From NCBI RefSeq assembly GCF_035046485.1, contig NC_085138.1:268379694-268443693 (forward strand): DNA of 64,000 nucleotides, given 5' to 3'. Source of the DNA: Aedes albopictus. Taxonomy: Eukaryota; Arthropoda; Insecta; Diptera; Culicidae. The notes below the pieces were generated by a model, which ran no database searches, was not told the origin of the DNA, and saw nothing but the letters and a program-made list of their open reading frames with translations. Position numbers and translations under genes: made by a program. Positions 1-11,339 of the stretch are shown piece by piece; position 1 is the first letter of the stretch, and every line of letters starts with the position of its first letter.

Positions 1-2
1 TT

Positions 3-221
3 GACGTCGACAAGCTGCAATGCAAAGTCGAAAAATCCTGGATCTACACGATGTTCAACGTGTTGCTTGTGATACTTTTGATCATACTGGTCATCGCTGC
101 AGTATATCTCGTGTACATTGCCATAAGACCTCGTCAGCAGGTCCAGATGCGTAAAGTAGGAGTCAATAGCCCTTACGCGAGGGTAACGATAGAACCAAAC
201 CAAGCCGAGAATTTGTATTAG
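3..221 (+). CDS. C-terminal exon of a single-pass membrane protein (5' partial)
   Basis: An open frame enters from the left edge and ends at TAG (219-221), giving 72 residues. A hydrophobic segment at about residues 17-40 (rich in L, I and V, e.g. VLLVILLIILVIAAVYLVYI) is followed at once by basic RPRQQVQMRK, the usual positive cytoplasmic flank of a membrane anchor. The remaining about 25 residues are polar (SPYARVTIEPN...). A poly(A) signal lies 44 bases after the stop. The exon's 5' boundary and all upstream exons are outside the window. I do not recognise the family. The tail pattern (hydrophobic helix, arginines, then QMR) resembles exon 2 of the gene ending at 41339, so the two may be distant tandem paralogues; this is inference from a short similarity. 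Coding status is supported by the clean frame, codon use and polyadenylation context. Confidence 0.6.
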   Translation, partial: DVDKLQCKVEKSWIYTMFNVLLVILLIILVIAAVYLVYIAIRPRQQVQMRKVGVNSPYARVTIEPNQAENLY

Positions 222-264
222 GTTAGATAAATGATAGTTTAAGATAGCATTGATAATGTTTGTA

Positions 265-270
265 AATAAA
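265..270 (+). promoter_or_regulatory. Poly(A) signal AATAAA
   Basis: Canonical AATAAA 44 bases after the stop codon at 221, in AT-rich sequence, fitting the 3' end of the left-edge gene. Further AATAAA-like hexamers occur downstream (around 750). Confidence 0.5.
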
Positions 271-621
271 CCGATTTGAAAAGACGTTTTAATGGTAAAC
301 CTTGAAACCACGCTTCAAAAATTTGTTGGGTAAAGAAATGCCATCATTTGAGATACCGTCGTCACAAACGGTTTATGGGGAACTCCAATTGAACACACGC
401 ATGTGTGTTGTTCGTTTCGTGCACGCTGAATTTTGGCTCAAAATGTATGCGCATACCTAGCAGTCCACACGCACTCCCATAAGCCCTCCCATGCACAAGA
501 TCGAGAGCTCTTGAGCGAAAGCAACACAATTTGCAACTGTTTGTAAACTTAAGTAGGTAAATATGCACACGCCAACTCTCACTCTCTTTACGAAGACTCA
601 CGCGCTCGGCGGCACTATGTA
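271..621. other. Intergenic DNA, nothing recognised
   Basis: AT-rich spacer between the left-edge gene and the first TIR element. No open frame with coding character and no repeat recognised. Confidence 0.4.
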
Positions 622-1528
622 CACGGTGTTCAATAAGTTCGGATACACAGTAAAATTGAATTTATTTCCCATCTGTAATTCAGTTTTGCAAAGTGAATGT
701 ATTAATTGAAAGCTCACATAATACTGATCAAATACAGTATATGTTTTGAAATAAACTGTCCTTTATCCTTTCGTAATAATTGCAAATGTGTCTCAAGTTC
801 CTTTTGGCCGGCACGCACGTCTGTCATTGGTATTTCGTCTAGCTTTTATTGAGTAATGGTGTTAAGTTGAATCAAATTAGGTTGCTATCCTCAGCATTAG
901 TGGTAGCAACTATGGCCATACGAAATAATCTATAAGATTCAGATTGGGTGAAATACGGACTCATTTTATTTTGATCTTTAAAATTGCTAAAATTGCCGCT
1001 GTACCTGGTTTAATGATTTTTGTTTTGTCAAAAAGCAAGGCTGCGTTATATCGCAGTTTAATCCATAGTTATCTTTTCCAAAACTTGATTATATCCCTAT
1101 TGTGGCAAATTTGAACCAAAATTGGCTTTATATAATGTTTTTATGCCTTTTTCATAGATTTAAGCACATTTTGACTAAACTTGCAAATTTATCACCATAT
1201 CATCACTGAAATAGCAGTGTAAAGGTTTTGCCTATTAATTTAGTTATTTTAATATAGTATAGTGAGATGTAAACTCAAAAGTCAACGTTTTAGACTTCTG
1301 TAACTTGAGCAACTTATCGAAAATTATTCCAGCGTGCCGGAGCTAACAAACTTTAGATACATCTAAGGCTTATAAAAAAAAGTAGAAAAAAAAACTATTC
1401 AAAACCATATGCTATATTTGATCAGCGTTATATGACCTTTCAATAAATACATTTACTTTGAAAATCTGAATTACAGATATGAAATTAATTAAAGTTATAT
1501 GGTGTATCCGAACTTATTGAACACCCTG
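622..1528. mobile_element. Tc1/mariner-type TIR element, non-coding
   Basis: The ends are near-perfect inverted repeats of about 27 bp: CACGGTGTTCAATAAGTTCG on the left, and on the reverse strand of the right end CAGGGTGTTCAATAAGTTCG, each continuing GATACAC. Both are flanked by TA (620-621 and 1529-1530), the mariner/IS630 target duplication. The 907-bp interior has no transposase frame, so this is a deletion derivative or MITE. Confidence 0.75.
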
Positions 1529-1942
1529 TATATAGGAGGAAAACTCCAACAAATGTCTGCTTCAGTAAAAAGTAGAAACATCAAAAGCAACTGGTTCAAT
1601 TTAAGAGGATGCAAACACTTGAAAAGCGGGTGAAGTGGACGTCTGTGGATATTAATTCACTTTGAAGTGTTCAATGGGCATCATCATTATGTGAGAAAAA
1701 GAAAACTCAACTCACTATTGATTTGACCAGTGTTCAATTAAATTCACAAACTTTTTTATGTCATGGGCATAAATACCTAACAAATGTTAAAATGGCATAA
1801 AAAGAGGGAATTTTGTGCATAAATTAAGACTCAGATTAAATAAAAAAACCCAGATTAATCCACCTAGTGGTGGTAGCGCCTTTCTCGTCGAATATGTACT
1901 CATGATATTTCTGTTGACGTTTGCCGATCCTGAGAATACTTA

Positions 1943-2161
1943 TAGGGTATCGCGCCACTTGGGCGGTGGCTTCTATATTCGTCTGTTTTCCACTATAACT
2001 CAGTCAATTTTGAACCAATTGACTTGAAATGTTGAACACGGGTAGATACTATACCTATCTCACCACATTCCAAAAGTTGTGTCAATTGGTTCAAATTTGA
2101 CTGAGTTATAATGGAAAACAGACGAATATAGAAACCACCGCCCAAGTAGCGCGATTCCCTA
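1943..2161. repeat. Palindromic element, two about 100-bp arms
   Basis: The left arm (1943-2045) and right arm are inverted copies: both read TAGGG...ATCGCGC.ACTTGGGCGGTGG, then TTCTATATTCGTCTG, then ACTATAACTCAGTCAA. The inner part (ATAACTCAGTCA, then AATTGACTTGA) recurs in the palindrome at 61706-61918, which has different outer arms. No coding content. Confidence 0.7.
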
Positions 2162-2318
2162 CGCTCAATACGATTCATGTAAAATGTGACCATATGAAAA
2201 AAAAAATGCAGAAAAGGGAAATTTTCCATTCAATATTAAATCGCAATGAGAAGAGCGAGGGCTCAACCAGCCGCACCCAAAGCCGCACAGTAATTTTAGA
2301 CGCAAAAGGAGATTGGAA

Positions 2319-2465
2319 ATAGTTATTTATGCAACAAGTTGCAAAATGATGATTTTTTCAGCACGAGTTGTACGTTTATCCAACGAGGCTTGCCGAGTTG
2401 GATAAATACGACGAGTGCTGAAAAAATCGAATTTTGCAACGAGTTGCATACAAATTTTTTTTGTA
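2319..2465 (+). mobile_element. MITE-like 'GCAACGAGTTGC' element, copy 1
   Basis: Unit TTATGCAAC.AGTTGCAAAATGATG at one end and TTTTGCAACGAGTTGCATAC at the other. An internal palindrome joins GTTGGATAAATACGACGAG to its complement. Related copies lie at 3447-3608 (inverted) and 7567-7720; a decayed stretch near 53955 may also belong. Confidence 0.65.
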
Positions 2466-2807
2466 ATTACGAAAAATACCCGTTCCGGACAGTCTATCTT
2501 GCTACACATACATGAAATCAGGAGGAACCACGTGGAAGCATCCATGCGCACCAGCGCAGTTTTTGTTTGATCAGGTAGGCTATGGTGTAGTAGGTGTCAC
2601 AAATTTTCAAGCTCCTGTCGTCGTCGTTGTCGTCAATCAGCAACATGAGAAGGAGCAAAAGTAGCTTCTGCTGCTGTTCCTTCACCTGATCGGCGGTCCG
2701 AATCGGAACGTGAATAGTCCTGATTTGAATTCGAACTGCTATTTGAACGTAGAAGCAGCAGCTGTATCTACGGAAAACGCGATAGTGAGCAAAATGTATG
2801 TGCTGGC

Positions 2808-2877
2808 AAAAGTGCCGAAAAGTGTTACTTTTCAGCACTCTTAAGAGTGCCGAAAAGTAGTACTTTTCGGCACTTTT
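2808..2877. repeat. 70-bp near-perfect palindrome
   Basis: The two 35-bp halves, meeting at CTT/AAG, are reverse complements with only about three mismatches; motif AAAAGTGCCGAAAAGT. It would form a strong hairpin. No terminator or gene context. Confidence 0.7.
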
Positions 2878-3446
2878 GTTTTGGTGCAGAAAAGTAGGCC
2901 GTTTTAACGTTGCAACCGCGAGTGAAAAGTAGGGCAATAAGCAACGTAATTACAAAAATCTTTATTCAGTGTTGATGCGACAAATTATAATTTCCCATAA
3001 TAAGTTGATCTATCCTACTTTATATTAACACTGCACAGAGGTCAAGTTTTGGGAAAAGCTGACAGAAACTCAATATTTGAACATGTATCTAATGGGTTAC
3101 AGTATATCGAGCACTCATCTATAATGTCATGATCATTGAACAGCTTTTTTGCAATTTGGCACTATTATACTGCATTTTATACTTGTCGTTTTAGTGTCAC
3201 TACGGCCTATTTTTCCTCACTACAAAAAGCAGTTGCGTTATGATTCATAATACAACTCATTTGGGTTGCGTTATGAATCATAATGCAATTGTTTGGGCCA
3301 CAATCTGTGTTTTCAAGTCAAGAGCTTGAAAAACTGTGACGGTTATAGCACGGCTTGCTTGATTTAAATTTTGCGCCTAGCTTGATGGAACACGTGGGTG
3401 ATTCCATTGCATGAATGAAACTGATGTAAATGATCTTGTTACAATT

Positions 3447-3608
3447 ATTTTTTTTCTCATTGCAAAAAATGTTGTATGCATCTCGTTGCAAAACTCGATT
3501 TTTACAGCACTCGTCATATTTATCCAACTTGGCAAGCCTCGTTGGATAAATGTACGACTCGTGCTGTAAAAATCATCATTTTGCAACTCGTTGCATAAAT
3601 AACTATTA
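3447..3608 (-). mobile_element. MITE-like 'GCAACGAGTTGC' element, copy 2
   Basis: Inverted copy of the 2319-2465 element: CATCTCGTTGCAAAACTCGA, an internal GTTGGATAAAT palindrome, then CAACTCGTTGCATAAATAAC. A run of GTTGC/ATTATG motifs just upstream (3230-3300) also occurs beside copy 3 (7730-7830), so the full element may be longer than the core given here. Confidence 0.65.
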
Positions 3609-4560
3609 AAGAGTTTGAAAATATTGAATTTTTGCATTTTTGATAATGAACATAAACGAGTACGAAGAGCTGCCAAAACATTAGCACCATGGTGATTTGT
3701 ATATAGTCAAATTGTATGAAAAACAATTATTTTATTCGGACTTCGTTCGAAGAAATCGAAAAACAATGGCTGTCAAACAAAATAGTTCAATGTGAGAAAA
3801 TATCGCTTGCAAATCAGAACTATTGAATATATTCTTATGCTTGCGCACAACCTATTAGTGTCTAGTCACTTTAAAGTAACATCACAGATAAATATACGTG
3901 AAAGTTTGATAACATTCACTGTAAACGATCAATGATCCATTTCAATACATCCGCTATACCTTAGATATAACTCCAACAAGCATTCTGAAAACACGAAAGT
4001 AATATTTCCTTATCGTCTACCTAGAAACGATGTTGTACAGTACGCTTAACCATGATATTTACATCTCGTTCTCTTAATGGAAAATCAACAAAATATGACT
4101 TTTTCTACAGCGGATGGTCAACGCAAATTAAATTTACCAAATACTATCCACTTTTTGATAATCACTTTAAGGTGTCTTACTGCATCACTAAGTTTTCGAA
4201 CGAATCTTTGACTTTTTGCTTTTCAATGATTGTTTGCCTCGTATTTTTGAAGTGATAAAAAACTGTCAGTTCTGCAGCAACGCAGCAGAAAAAGTATCAT
4301 CGCAATCACTGCGAGTGAGCATATAGGATGATGCTTTTTCATACGTATATTCGCTTTGGTGGCAGAGAATTATCACTTTGAAATTTTGAGGCTCATATCC
4401 AACATGGCTGCCGATGCTGATGATGCCGTAAAAAGCCTTAATAAATGTTAGTATTTTGAGCAAATGTCACCCCGACTGGCGGTACCAAACATTTACCAGG
4501 TTATCGAAAAAGCCACGATTTGATTTATCGCTAACATTAGTTTTGTTCACTTTCATAATT
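3609..4560. other. Unassigned AT-rich DNA
   Basis: Short spurious frames only. No inverted ends or gene signals recognised. Confidence 0.35.
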
Positions 4561-6165
4561 CCACTATTTGATGTGCCGCATGGGTTTGGTTCAATTTTAC
4601 GTTTGACCACTTCCGGTGGACACTTGGAACCGATTCCATGACACTACAGTGACGATTCGCTCGTTGAGAGCTCGTTAAATGGGCTGTCTCGATGGTTGAA
4701 TGTTCACTGGTTGGGGCAAAACCCAACTAAAAAGCACTGTCAATGTCAAAATAGATGTCAAAACGAGTTTGACGTCTGACCGCCGTCGCATCACAGCTCT
4801 TGTATACAGAACGTTTGCGCAAGTATGTGAGTGTTTCGTGACGTATTTCTCGTCACTTGCGTGTGTCTAGAGTATTTTGATCAGTTGTCAGTTGCCCCAA
4901 CGAACGAACACGATTCGCTAATCGGGGCGCAGTCGTGACCCAACCAGCGAATCCGGACTGTACTGGTTCTCTCAGATATTGTATATGACTATTTTCTTGT
5001 CAACTGTTCATCAGGCTACCTAAAAGCCACGAATTGATGTGTTGCATGGGGAGCATTGGAATTTTGGACCCCTTCGTACGGGTTTTTCCTATACTTAATA
5101 CATTGCTTGTCACACTTAAAAAAACCCCTCCTCCTACCCCCTAGGATTTTGACGTACTTAATGGATGGCCCCATGCCTGATTTTGGTTCACTTCTATATT
5201 TTACCATTTCCGGCGGGGCACTTGTTACCTGTTCTTCAACACTACCGGTTCTCCCAAATATCCGTCTGATACTTTTTGCTGACAAACTGTTAATTAGGTT
5301 ATTGAAAAAACCGCGAGTTGGTGTGTCGCATGCATAGGTGCATAGGTTCGGGTCACTTTTATATTTGGCCATTTAAGACGAGACACCCAAAATCGGTTCC
5401 CGGGCAGGACCTGTTGTCCCAAATTTGGTCTGAGACAATGTTCTAGCTAACCGTTCATCAGGTTACTGAAAATAATGCCGTTTGATGTGTCGCATGCATG
5501 AGTTTGATTCACTCTTATACTTGGCTACTTCCGGTGGGACATCCAGAACCGGTTCCGGAATATTACCGGTTCTGATATGGTCAAATACTAGTTTCTTGCT
5601 AACTTTTCATTATGTTATCAAAAAAGTCGCACTCTGATGTGTTGTATGCATGGGTTTGGCTCACTTTTATATTTGGCCACTTCCGTCAGGACATCCGGAA
5701 ACGGTTCCGGAACACTACCGGTTTAGATATGGTCTAAAACTGTTTTCCTGCTATCCGTTCATCAGGTTAACGAAAATGCCGCTGATTGATATGTCGCATG
5801 TATGAGTTTGATTCACTATAATATTTGGCCACTTCCGGCAGGACATCCGGAACCGGTTCCGGAACACTACCGGTTCAGATATTGTCTGATACTATTTTCC
5901 TGCTAATCGTTCATCAGGTTACCGAAAATGCTGCTGTTTGATGTGTCGCATGAATGGGTTGTGTTCACTTTTATATTTGGCCACTTCCGGCTGGACTTCC
6001 GGAACCGGTTCCGGAACACTACTGGTTCAGATATGGTTTTAGACTATTTTTCTGCTTACCGTTTATCATATAATCGAAAATGCCGTGGTTTGATGGGTCG
6101 CATGCATGGGTTTGTTGCATTTTCGTGTCTGGCCCCTTCCAGAGGTACCGGTCCGGAACACCTAA
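4561..6165 (+). repeat. 153-bp tandem repeat array
   Basis: The marker TTGATGTGTCGCATG recurs at about 4569, 5038, 5319, 5485, 5634, 5787, 5939 and 6092; regular copies are spaced 149-153 bp. Each unit also carries TATATTTGGCCACTTCCGG and ACCGGTTCCGGAACACTACC. The 469-bp gap between the first two equals one unit plus the 316 bp added by the insertion at 4647-4960. The 281-bp gap after 5038 reflects about 128 bp of extra sequence (about 5053-5185). Diverged inverted relatives lie at 14200-14850. Confidence 0.8.
4647..4960. mobile_element. TA-inserted TIR element inside a tandem-repeat unit
   Basis: Ends CAGTGACGATTCGCT and (reverse strand) CAGTCCGGATTCGCT match at 12 of 15 positions. TA flanks both sides (4645-4646, 4961-4962). 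Removing 316 bp restores ACACTA/CTGGTTC of the repeat consensus and its 153-bp spacing. CAGT ends with TA duplication fit Tc1/mariner-type MITEs. Confidence 0.7.
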
Positions 6166-6420
6166 AGGGCCATAACTCCGGAACGGCTGGACCGATCCGA
6201 ACCATTTTCAATAGGAAACAATGGGACCAGATTACGCGTCGAATGAACCGTCGGTCATTAAAATCGGTTGAGGTTTACTGCCAAAAAGTGATGTGAGTTT
6301 TTTTGTCCACACACATACACACATACATACACACAGACATCACCTCAATTCGTCGAGCTGAGTCGATTGGTATATATAACTCGACCCTCCGGGCCTTCTA
6401 TCAAAAAGTCAATGCATGGC
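6166..6420 (+). mobile_element. Terminal segment of the repeat-bearing element
   Basis: Follows the 153-bp array without a break: CCATAACTCCGGAACGGCTG, then a CA/TA-rich simple tract (ACACATACACACATACATAC, about 6311-6340), then TCGTCGAGCTGAGTCGATTG and CTTCTATCAAAAAGTC. I know this type of tail as common in Aedes repeats; the class is not determined. Confidence 0.45.
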
Positions 6421-6424
6421 GTAT

Positions 6425-6960
6425 GCTTTGGTTTTATGCTGTTTGAGAGAATTCCTGGAGTGCTACTAGGAGTTTTCATGAACTGTAGAGGGAGGATTTC
6501 AGGAATGTTTCAAGGGCATTCCAATGGGATTATGGAGGCATCAAAGATGATTCATTGCGATTCAGGGGCATTTGAAGGGTATTGTTGTGTAGTGTATCGG
6601 GAGCCATTGTAAAATCTTTTCAAGGGGTTTCAGGGGCGTTGAAACTCCTTTGGAACTCTTATAAATTCCCTGGGACGCCTTGAGACCCCCTGAGACTGCC
6701 AGAAGCACCCCTGAGACCTACAGGTACTGCCCTGAAACACCCCCACCCAGGAATCCTGGGCCAGGACTACTCTTTCCTCGACCAACATAAAAACATTTTC
6801 ATAGCCACGAAACCCTTCGTCTCTCCGGAACCACCAAGAAGGCATTGTTTCAGAGAGGGGCTATTGAACATCAAACCTTCATGTATAGCTGAAAACGCTC
6901 CTTAAGCCCATTAGGACCCCCTGAAACGCCCATGCAACCTCATTTTGCTCACCCCTATAA
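6425..6960. repeat. Degenerate 12-bp repeat array (TTTCAGGGGCGT type)
   Basis: G-rich half (GGGGTTTCAGGGGCGTTG) passing near 6640 into the complementary C-rich half (CCTTGAGACCCCCTGAGA). Steps are mostly near 12 bp. Same class as 13050-14030. Confidence 0.5.
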
Positions 6961-7135
6961 ACTCCTTCACGCCGCCATTGCAACAGTTACCATCACGATT
7001 ACATTTTCTTATTCACAATATTGTTTCTTAATAGTTCTATCTTTTTTTATGCAGGGCATCTGCGAACCAGACGGAAATTGACACAGCTATCTGAACATAT
7101 ACCAATACTGGAAATTCTGGAAGAGCCTCTAATAA

Positions 7136-7523
7136 GGTGGCCCACACTTATATGAAAAACAAAAATTTCGAAAAATGCCAAGTCTTACCTCCTAAATTAG
7201 TTGTTTTGGACTCCCAGAATCTACGTTCAAAATTTTAGCAAAATCGATTAAGCCTAAGGGGGCGCTCAAAACGCTTGAAGTTTGTATAGGAAAACTTGGA
7301 CAAATGTATGCAGAAATTTTAAGTTTTCGAATTTTGCCGCTAGGTGGAACAGTAAGCGTTCAATAACTAAATCCTTTGGTATTATTGTAGGTGACTATAT
7401 GCCAAAGAACTTTGTCGAAGACAAATTTTGAACGTAGATTCTGGGAGTCCAAAACAACTGATTTAGGAGGTAAGACTTAGCATTTTTCGAAATTTGTGTT
7501 TTTCATATAAGTGTTTGTTACCC
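7136..7523. mobile_element. Long-TIR MITE
   Basis: Arms of about 100 bp are inverted copies: ACACTTATATGAAAAACA, TTTCGAAAAATGC, AAGTCTTACCTCCTAAAT, TTTTGGACTCCCAGAATCTA. The terminus is GGGTAACAAACAC on the reverse strand against GGTGGCCCACAC on the left. No coding content in the 388 bp. Confidence 0.75.
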
Positions 7524-7566
7524 TAGTCTCTAAACAGGCATATTGTTCAGACATCAAAGTTCAATA

Positions 7567-7720
7567 ATAGTTATTTAAGTAACGAGTTGCAAAAAGATGT
7601 TTTTTCAGCACGAGTCGTACATTTATCCAGCAAGGCTTTCCAAGTTGGATAAATACGAAGAGTACTGTATAAATCTAGTTTTGCAACGAGTTCCATACAA
7701 TATTTTATGCAATGATTTTT
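7567..7720 (+). mobile_element. MITE-like 'GCAACGAGTTGC' element, copy 3
   Basis: Same core as 2319-2465 (AACGAGTTGCAAAAAGATG ... TTTTGCAACGAGTTCC). It is followed at 7730-7830 by repeated AACTCAATGAG/GTTGCATAATGA palindromes. Confidence 0.65.
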
Positions 7721-8192
7721 TCATTATACAACTCATTTGAGTTGCATAATGTTCATAATGCAACTCAAATGAGTTGCATAATGAATATTGTGCAACTATT
7801 TTTCATTAAACAACTCATTTCAATTGCATAATGAACCAGTGCGGAAAATTTGGCCATTATGATACCGAAACAAGTTAAATGAAATGAAAATTATGTTACT
7901 GAATTGCATAAAATATCTTATAATTTTAAGTAAATTACATGATAACATTTTGTGGTCAACTTGGAAAAGTTGAAAAACCCTTGAAATTTCTACAGCTGTT
8001 TTAAAATGTTTTGACATTTAAACATTGATTAAAACATTGAAAACTTATAAGAAACTTTACAGAAATCCACTTCAACCAAAATTCTGACAGAAATTCCAAC
8101 CCTGTTATGGTTTAAAGAGCAATTCAAAACTCCAGAATTTTCTTTGAGCTTGAGTTTTGAGTTTGATTGACCACCCTGAATTCTTAATCCAA

Positions 8193-8523
8193 TATCGCCA
8201 GATCAGCTCATGCTCAGACAAGGAACTAATAAGATAGCTGCTTGGCACTTCAGTGTGTCGCGCCCAATGCTCGCCAGGTCACGCTCCACCTGGTCCACCC
8301 ATCGTGCTCTCTGCGCTCCACGCCTTCTCGTGCCAACCGGATCAGTTGCAAACACCAGCTTTGCAGGGTTGTTGTCTGTCATTCTTGCAACATGTCCTGC
8401 CCACCGTATCCTTCCGGCTTTGGCCACCTTCTGGATGCTGGGTGCCGTAAAGTGCAGGCGAGCTCGTGGTTCATCCTTCTCCGACACACACCGTTCTCCT
8501 GCACACCGCCGAAGATCGTCCTT
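8193..8523 (-). mobile_element. RTE-like non-LTR retrotransposon, 3' fragment
   Basis: The minus strand encodes the extreme C-terminus of a reverse-transcriptase polyprotein: RIRWAGHVARM, NNPAKLVF, RGAQRARW and RDLASIGRD. The same motifs end the element at 15391. It is 5'-truncated to about 330 bp, as is typical of LINE copies. Confidence 0.75.
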
Positions 8524-8579
8524 CGGAGAAATTCGTTAAAAAATCTACCAGTAATTTACTCAGGAGCTCCTTCATAAAC

Positions 8580-9400
8580 ACATCGATAAATAACTTCCGA
8601 AACTGTTCCATGAAATTTCCATAAAATGGACTCAATTCAGAAAATCTTCTACGAATTCCTTCATAAAGTTCTCAAGACTCCCCTATCAAAAGCTCCTAAA
8701 AAAATGTAAAAAAATCTTCTAGAAACCTTCCATTGGTTTCCTCATGGTTTCCTTCATGGATTTATGCTTTAAGCAAATCCATTCCTTCCGAAAATCAAAA
8801 GTGCTGAATTACTTTAGAAATGTCACCAAATTATTGCTTCAAGGGATTTCTAAGGATAATTCTAAATACAGGGACCCATTTGGAATTTTCTCTATAGTGC
8901 TCTTTATAAATTCTTTCATGCAAGTCCTTTAATAATTTCTTCTGTGATTCCTTCAGGAATTTTCTTAGAGATTCGTTCTGAAAATTCACCAAAAATTTCT
9001 TTAGGAAATCTTTAATGATTTTTTTTTCAGAAATTGCTGCAGCGATTTCTCTAGTTTAATTTTTTAGTGATTCTTTTAGGAACTTTCCTATGATATTCTC
9101 TTTGAAAATCGAAAATTTCATCTCTCAGAGATTTCTATGGAATCTTTCTATAAATACGCCATGCATTTCTTCAGAAACTCTTTCTTATATTCTATTAGAA
9201 AATCTAGTAGTGCTTTCTCCATTCTCATCGGAAGTTTTTCGAAAAATTCTTCAGAAATATTGCTAGGGATTCCAATGAAAATTCCTACATGAATGTCTTC
9301 AGGATATTTTTCACGGACTTGGTTGCATTAGGAAAATCCTGAAGGTATTCCTCCACCGATTTTTTATTATTAGTTTCAGTGATTCCAGCAGCAATTTCTC
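8580..9400 (-). repeat. Degenerate 12-bp array (GGAATTTCTTCA type)
   Basis: Runs of TTCCTTCAGGAATTTTCTT-like words with roughly 12-bp steps. Complement of the class seen plainly at 43310-45150. Open frames within are by-products. Confidence 0.5.
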
Positions 9401-9404
9401 CAGA

Positions 9405-10489
9405 CCCGAGCAGGACAAAAAAAAACTGAAGAATAGCAAATTCAAGTATGGTAATCAAATACCTACAACTTGAATAAGGTGTAAAGAAGCCCTACCTAAG
9501 AGGTAAAAGAACTAAAATAATAACTGGTGAATATTCTGTGCATAACACGTGAATCAGGTATAGCAATACCTAAATAATAATCAGCGATTTTTCCATACAA
9601 ATAGTGATTTTCCCATATTTCAGCAATACCTCAAGCAGTCCTCAACACCAAATCAATAACTCGTTAAGATATTTTATCAATACTTATCTACAAAATACCA
9701 AAATAAGTCATTTTTAATACCTGGGTAACCGACTAATACCACTAGTTTACAGCATTTTTGAACTCGGTAAGCTGATGAATGTTTTTGGTGTAGAATCATG
9801 CCCTGAGTTCGAAAACACGAAGGAAAAAAAATACAGTAGAGCGGAAATTTTTTCGACTTTCCATACAAGGCTGATGATTTGAAAATAATTTTTGTTCTAT
9901 TTTTAAGCAAAGTCACTCACTTCACACATCTCATTCTCCGTAATCAATGCTCCGATTGAGCTGAATTTTTTACTGTAACTCGCCTACATATGATAAGTCA
10001 AATAAACGTTGAGAAAGAATTTTTAAATTATTTTTTTCTTATCGAAAAAAAATACATTTCTTCCTATAATTTTGGAAATTTTGCTAAAATTTAAGGAGGT
10101 CGTCCCCAAAACTCGCCAATATCTTGAATTTCATCAATCTGACGCAAAACCTGTATTTAGTTGATCGAATGGTATTATATTCAGCTTTTAATTTATGGAA
10201 AAAGATTTAAAATTGGTTGAACAAAACGCAAGATATTTGAATTTTATTAAATTCCAAATTTTAAAAAGTTGTTACACTTGATATTGAGCTAAAACTCAAA
10301 AACTGTTCTACTTTAAATTTTTTGAAGCACGGTTTCGAAATCAGCGCTAAATTATGCTTCAAAAATTTTGGTCGTTGACAGAAGTTCACGACTTTCGTTT
10401 TATTTTGTAAACTAGTGTACTTTGTCTTGGTATGATACCTGACTTTTGTATGCTGCAGTCATGTGTCAGTTATTCGTTCCTGCTCAGGG
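9405..10489. mobile_element. Possible TIR element with CCGAGCAG ends
   Basis: Left end CCCGAGCAGGACAAAAA, right end TTATTCGTTCCTGCTCAGGG: short inverted ends of about 10-14 bp, about 1.08 kb apart. A similar end, TTCCCTTCTGCTCGGGAA, lies at about 43105 with CCAAGCAGACAAGAATAAC at 42650. Boundaries and class are uncertain; no coding content. Confidence 0.35.
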
Positions 10490-10499
10490 AGCTTCCAAC

Positions 10500-11095
10500 A
10501 GAAATTCATGCATAAATTATTTCAGGAGCTCTACCTCGTGTTACTCCGTTTATTTTCCCAGAAGTTTCTTCAGGATTCTTTATGGGGTTCATTGGTTCTT
10601 TGAAAGCTTCATTCAGAAATTCTCCAATAATAACCCCAAAAATTCCTTTAGAAATTTTAAAACGGGTTTGATATGAAACGTTTACAGACATTTTTTTATG
10701 TGTTTCTCAAGATATTCCTTCAGATATGCATCCACTCCATGAGTGCTTTTAGAAAATTCTCCAGTAACTTTATTACTGAGCTTCCCCAGGATTGTTTGCA
10801 AGGTCTAAATATATTATTTTATGAATTCCACCAAGGTTTTCCCCAAGTATTCCTCCAGTAGTTTTCCAGATATTCCTCCCGGAATTTTGCAGGAATTCTT
10901 CCAAGAATGACTTCAGGAATTTCTAAAGGGAATTCTAAAGGATTTTCTTCCGAAATTCCTCAAGGGTTATTTCAGAAATTCACAATGGACATCTTCATTT
11001 TTTTCAGAAATTCCTTCTGAAGTATCTCCAGAGGCTCCTTTTGTATTTCACAGATTTCATCGGAAATTTCGGCAACGGATTTCTTTAATAGTTCT
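10500..11095 (-). repeat. Degenerate 12-bp array (GGAATTTCTTCA type)
   Basis: Repeated AGGAATTCTTCCAAGAATGA-like words. Small open frames here show 4-residue periodicity rather than protein character. Confidence 0.5.
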
Positions 11096-11339
11096 TCCAT
11101 TTTTTTTTTTCAAAGAATATCAATATGCTTGAAACATGAAAATGTAGGTTACATTTTTTCTGACTTTTAACTGTGAAAATTTAAACATGCTACATTTTTT
11201 TCTCCTTACCAACAATTATGTTTACTGAAATGTTCAAGAGTACGATTTATTAATTGAAAGTCGCGAGAAGATTTTATATGAACATAAAATAATAATTGTT
11301 TTGCTACATTCCGTTTTTTTTTATTTATCGCGAATAAAA

